From assembly GCF_026283925.1 (NCBI RefSeq), contig NZ_JAPDPF010000001.1:558001-622000 (forward strand): a stretch of 64,000 bases of DNA. Direction: 5' to 3'. Source of the stretch: Dyella halodurans. GTDB taxonomy: Bacteria > Pseudomonadota > Gammaproteobacteria > Xanthomonadales > Rhodanobacteraceae. The stretch's first letter is position 1. Each line of letters opens with the position of its first letter. The notes beneath the pieces are model-generated. The model did not search any database, had not been told where the DNA came from, and saw only the letters and a program-made list of their open reading frames with translations. Positions 61,381 to 64,000 of the stretch are shown here, piece by piece. The position numbers and the translations under genes were made by a program.

Positions 61381-62769
61381 TCAACCCTTCACCACGCTCC
61401 ACCGCGTCCCCTGGGCACCATCTTCAATGGCGATGCCCATTGCCGTGAGTTCGTCACGAATCTCATCCGCACGCTTGAAATCGCGGGCAGCGCGGGCAGC
61501 GCGGCGCGCTTCCAGCAAGGCTTCGATGCGCGCTTCGTCAATCTCCGAGGCATCGCTGGTCTGCCTGAACCAGCTTTCAGGATCCTGCTGCAGCAGGCCG
61601 AGCAGGGCGCCGGCGCCGAGCAGTGCCCGCTTGGCTTCGCGCCGGGCGCCTGCATCGCCGGCCTGGCGGGCGGCATCGGCCAGCTGGGACAGTTCGGCCA
61701 ACGCCTGCGGCGTGTTGAGATCGTCGCACAGCGCGGCCTCGACGCTCGCCGGCACCGGCAGGTCGGTGCTGTCGACCTCGACATCAGCCAGGTCGCGCAG
61801 CACGCGATACCAGCCTTCGAGCGTATTGATCGCTTGCGCGATGGTCGCATCGGACCAGTCCAGCGGCTGGCGGTAATGACCCCGCAGCAGCAACAGGCGC
61901 AAGGCCTCCGGCGGGTGTTGCTTGAGCAGCTCGTGCACCAGCATCACATTGCCGAGCGACTTGGACATCTTGCGGCCGCCGAACGTCAGCATGCCGTTGT
62001 GCAGCCAGTAGCGCGCGAAAATCCTGCCGCCGTGCGCGCAGGTGGACTGCGCGATCTCGTTTTCGTGGTGCGGGAACTGCAAATCCACGCCGCCGGCGTG
62101 GATGTCGATGGTTTCGCCCAGGTGCGCTTCGCTCATGGCCGAGCACTCGATATGCCAGCCCGGACGGCCACGACCCCAGGGACTGTCCCAGCCGGGCAGT
62201 TCGGGCGTAGAGGGCTTCCACAAGACGAAATCGCCCGGACTCTGCTTGTAGGGGGCCACTTCGACGCGGGCGCCGGCGAGCAGCTCCTCCGGGTCGCGGC
62301 CCGACAAGGCACCGTAATCGGCGTAGGAATCCACGTTGAACAGCACGTGGGATTCGGCCGCATAGGCATGCCCGCTGGCGATCAGCCGCTCGATCATCGC
62401 AATGATCTGGGGCATGTGCGCCGTGGCGTGCGGCTCCACGTCCGGCGCAGCGATACCAAGCGCCGCCATGTCTTCGCGGTAGGCCTGCGTGTAGCGGCCA
62501 GTGATGCTCTCGATGCCCACGCCCAGCTGCTGGGCGGCGGCATTGATCTTGTCGTCCACGTCGGTGATGTTGCGGGCGTAGACCACCTGGGGATAGTGGC
62601 GGCGCAGCAGGCTCACCAGCACGTCGAATACCACCGGACCACGCGCGTTGCCGATATGCACGTAGTTGTAGACCGTGGGCCCGCACAAATACATCGTCAC
62701 CCGGTCGGGATCGAGCGGGGTGAACGTTTCAACGCGGCGCGTCAGGTTGTTGTGGAGCGAAATCGGCAT
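61381..62769 (-). CDS. cysS: Cysteinyl-tRNA synthetase
   Basis: The product has 462 residues of a class I synthetase. Motifs: [17 protein letters not shown] (zinc Cys and HIGN), [21 protein letters not shown] and KMSKSLGN; the helical anticodon domain ends the protein. The start at 62769 gives the family N-terminus [12 protein letters not shown]; the frame is open further up, and the ribosome-binding site is weak. It is divergent from the glycine-zipper gene. Confidence 0.96.
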   Translation of the reverse strand: MPISLHNNLTRRVETFTPLDPDRVTMYLCGPTVYNYVHIGNARGPVVFDVLVSLLRRHYPQVVYARNITDVDDKINAAAQQLGVGIESITGRYTQAYREDMAALGIAAPDVEPHATAHMPQIIAMIERLIASGHAYAAESHVLFNVDSYADYGALSGRDPEELLAGARVEVAPYKQSPGDFVLWKPSTPELPGWDSPWGRGRPGWHIECSAMSEAHLGETIDIHAGGVDLQFPHHENEIAQSTCAHGGRIFARYWLHNGMLTFGGRKMSKSLGNVMLVHELLKQHPPEALRLLLLRGHYRQPLDWSDATIAQAINTLEGWYRVLRDLADVEVDSTDLPVPASVEAALCDDLNTPQALAELSQLADAARQAGDAGARREAKRALLGAGALLGLLQQDPESWFRQTSDASEIDEARIEALLEARRAARAARDFKRADEIRDELTAMGIAIEDGAQGTRWSVVKG

Positions 62770-63000
62770 CGGCAGGAAATCCGGGCGGTGGGAGCGGGCG
62801 CAGGCTGGCGCAAGCCGGCCGCGCATCTTAACAAGCGGATGCCGCCGCCGCAGGCACCGGGCCGGAGAGACGTGGGCGAGCAGCGACGTTTGGTCGCAAG
62901 ACCTTGGGTGAGTTCTAAGCGTCGATTCAGTGTGAATTTGTTGCAATGGATGCTATGAGGCGCATAGATGCGCCCAACTTGCCCCTGAGCGGAGGTCGTA

Positions 63001-63576
63001 ATGACCAAGATGGTGTTTCCCGCGCTGGTGCTAGCCCTGATGGCCTGTGGCCTGACGGTTACCAGCGCATTTGCGCAGGATGCGCGGTACCAAAGTCAAA
63101 ATCCGAATCAAAATCAAGCCCAGAACGACGACAACACCCACTACGGCTGGGCTGATGTATTGCGCGTCGATCCCGTCTACGGGGTCGCCCGCACCGAGGT
63201 GCCGCGCCAGGAATGCTACGACCAGCAGGTCGTGCAGACCGCGCCGCCGCAGGGCAGCGCAGCCGGCACCATCCTGGGCGCCGTCGTGGGCGGCGTGCTG
63301 GGCAGCACCGTCGGCCACGGCAGTGGGCGCACCGCCGCCACCGTGGTGGGTGCGGTCGCCGGTGGCGCGGTCGGCAACAGCGTGTCGGCCGCGGGCGGTG
63401 GCGAGTATCAGAGCACCGAGACCCATTGCCGCCAGGTGGCTGCGGTGAGCGAGCAGCGGCGCATCATGGGGTACGACGTGGAGTATCGCTATCGCGGCGA
63501 GGTCTATGTTTCCCGGCTCAACTACGACCCGGGCGAGCGCCTGCGGGTGCGGGTAAGCGTCGCGCCCGCCGACTGA
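63001..63576 (+). CDS. Glycine-zipper 2TM domain protein
   Basis: The product has 191 residues. A signal peptide (about 1-25, ending SAFAQ), an Asn/Gln-rich stretch (QSQNPNQNQAQNDD), then a glycine-zipper membrane segment (AGTILGAVVGGVLGSTVGHG and AATVVGAVAGGAVGNSV), and a C-terminal domain (YDVEYRYRGEVYVSRLNYDPG). This is the 17-kDa surface antigen-like pattern of an outer membrane or periplasmic protein. GGAGG lies 8 nt before the ATG 63001. Confidence 0.85.
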   Translation: MTKMVFPALVLALMACGLTVTSAFAQDARYQSQNPNQNQAQNDDNTHYGWADVLRVDPVYGVARTEVPRQECYDQQVVQTAPPQGSAAGTILGAVVGGVLGSTVGHGSGRTAATVVGAVAGGAVGNSVSAAGGGEYQSTETHCRQVAAVSEQRRIMGYDVEYRYRGEVYVSRLNYDPGERLRVRVSVAPAD

Positions 63577-63604
63577 GACTTGCTGCCCGATCCGTTCAGC
63601 TACG

Positions 63605-63627
63605 CCGCCGCCTTCGGGCGGCGGTTT
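63605..63627 (+). terminator. Terminator-like hairpin after the glycine-zipper gene
   Basis: An 8-bp GC stem (CCGCCGCC / GGCGGCGG) with loop TTCG is followed by TTT only. Confidence 0.6.
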
Positions 63628-63713
63628 GCTGTGGGGGCCCCGCCAGCCCATCCTGCTTGTTGCATGGCAGCGAAAATCCCGTCATGATGCGCGTTCAACC
63701 ACCCGGAACCCCC

Positions 63714-63818
63714 ATGTCCGCAGCCGTCTATACCGCCACCGTCCTTACCAGCGCCCGCATGGCTGCTGGCATGACGTCGCGTGCGCGCCGACCGCTGGTC
63801 CGACATTCGGCCGGGTAG
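63714..63818 (+). CDS. Candidate arginine-rich leader peptide
   Basis: A 34-codon frame in the leader of the next gene has CGGAA about 7 nt upstream of its ATG. The residues near the end are TSRARRPLVRHSAG, with Arg at 15, 23, 25, 26 and 30; two are the CGA codon, rare in GC-rich genomes. The frame continues upstream to ATGs at 63687 and 63684. Its stop (63816-63818) overlaps a segment that can pair with the terminator arm. Whether it is translated is not shown by sequence alone. Confidence 0.5.
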   Translation: MSAAVYTATVLTSARMAAGMTSRARRPLVRHSAG

Positions 63819-63880
63819 GCTGTCGCACGCGTTTCATGTGTATCGACGACAAAACCCGGCCTGCAGCCGGGTTTTTTTGT
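63809..63880 (+). promoter_or_regulatory. Candidate transcription attenuator (antiterminator/terminator switch)
   Basis: GGCCGGGT (63809-63816) is fully complementary to ACCCGGCC (63854-63861), which includes the 5' arm of the terminator at 63852-63874. The two pairings exclude each other. A ribosome stalled on the Arg codons at 63780-63803 would leave GGCCGGGT free; one that reached the stop at 63818 would cover it. This is the layout of leader-peptide attenuation. Confidence 0.45.
63852..63880 (+). terminator. Terminator in the leader of the carbamoyltransferase gene
   Basis: A 9-bp stem (AAACCCGGC / GCCGGGTTT), loop CTGCA, followed by a T run (TTTTGT). It lies about 90 bp upstream of the start codon at 63966 on the same strand, and downstream of no complete gene, which suggests a regulated terminator. 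Confidence 0.85.
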
Positions 63881-63965
63881 TTTTGGATTTTGTTTCGACG
63901 CGGGTTGGCCCGCCACTAGACCACCGGCCTACCGGGCCGACCGATTCGACAAAGGTATTCACGAG

Positions 63966-64000
63966 ATGACTCTTCGCCATTTTCTGACCACCCAGGACTA
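63966..64000 (+). CDS. Carbamoyltransferase, N-terminal end (probably N-acetylornithine or ornithine type)
   Basis: The window ends 35 bp into this frame. The visible residues MTLRHFLTTQD are close to the start of Xanthomonas N-acetylornithine carbamoyltransferase (which I recall as beginning MSLKHFLNTQDW) and also resemble ordinary ornithine carbamoyltransferases. Either is in arginine biosynthesis. AAAGG lies about 10 nt before the ATG. With so few residues the identity is provisional. Confidence 0.6.
   Translation, partial: MTLRHFLTTQD

Noticed and set aside
1-64000. CRISPR arrays, tRNA or rRNA genes, prophage or insertion sequences
   Set aside because: I looked for regularly spaced repeats, tRNA-like cloverleaf ends and transposase or integrase motifs and saw none. 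A covariance-model search would be needed to exclude tRNAs fully.

Overview
The window looks like a high-GC gammaproteobacterial chromosome of the order Xanthomonadales, most likely family Rhodanobacteraceae (Dyella, Rhodanobacter, Luteibacter or Frateuria type). The grounds are the gene content (a FimX-like c-di-GMP protein, a xanthomonalisin-type S53 protease, a cysteine-poor DksA, a carbamoyltransferase start resembling Xanthomonas N-acetylornithine carbamoyltransferase), the gene order, and the many GGGGAG-type and GTAGGAGCGC-type intergenic palindromes. Genus is inference. I see no tRNA, rRNA, CRISPR array, insertion sequence or prophage. Most of the window is housekeeping DNA with short gaps.

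Layout. 1-8.1 kb: the end of maf, a CPBP protease, a TerC/CBS transporter-like protein, an inverted pair of a ~300 bp repeat, MAPEG, a zinc metallopeptidase, a YkgJ-type cysteine protein, then an ECF sigma/anti-sigma pair divergent from a Tat-exported metallophosphoesterase plus cupredoxin. 8.1-24.6 kb: a YgiD-like dioxygenase, two DEAD-box helicases, SDR, S-formylglutathione hydrolase, RimJ-like acetyltransferase, methyltransferase, lactate-type MFS permease, FKBP, ohrR-ohr with its operator, an NlpC/P60 lipoprotein, a ChaN/EreA-like protein, a D-amino acid dehydrogenase-like protein, glutathione reductase and N-formylglutamate deformylase. 24.6-28.1 kb: an operon SDR / 2-aminomuconate-semialdehyde-type dehydrogenase / beta carbonic anhydrase / RidA, resembling the lower 3-hydroxyanthranilate (kynurenine) route.

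28.1-39.5 kb: a MalM-like lipoprotein, asnS, iscA, then rpsF-rpsR-rplI-dnaB. A small accessory patch (S53 protease, and a tandemly duplicated DUF3309/lipoprotein unit with one decayed copy) lies between dnaB and alr. 39.5-47.8 kb: radA, a third copy of the long repeat, GST, purU, ypjD, ffh and the classic rpsP-rimM-trmD-rplS operon. 47.8-57.5 kb: fimX, epmB divergent from efp, an amidohydrolase, YciI, ubiG-gph-squalene/phytoene synthase-like, folE2 and a YbaY-like lipoprotein. 57.7-64 kb: dihydroorotase overlapping yidD, dksA with a histone H1-like N-terminal domain, sufE, cysS, a glycine-zipper protein, and the first codons of a carbamoyltransferase gene.

The most interesting signals are: a possible ribosome-mediated arginine attenuator in front of that carbamoyltransferase (Arg-rich leader peptide, terminator, and a competing 8-nt antiterminator pairing at the leader stop codon); a DksA fused to a Lys/Ala/Pro-rich domain that keeps only one of four zinc cysteines; the ECF/metallophosphoesterase/cupredoxin module with a shared candidate promoter motif; the tandem duplication with a frameshifted copy; and a carbonic anhydrase embedded in an aminomuconate-type operon.
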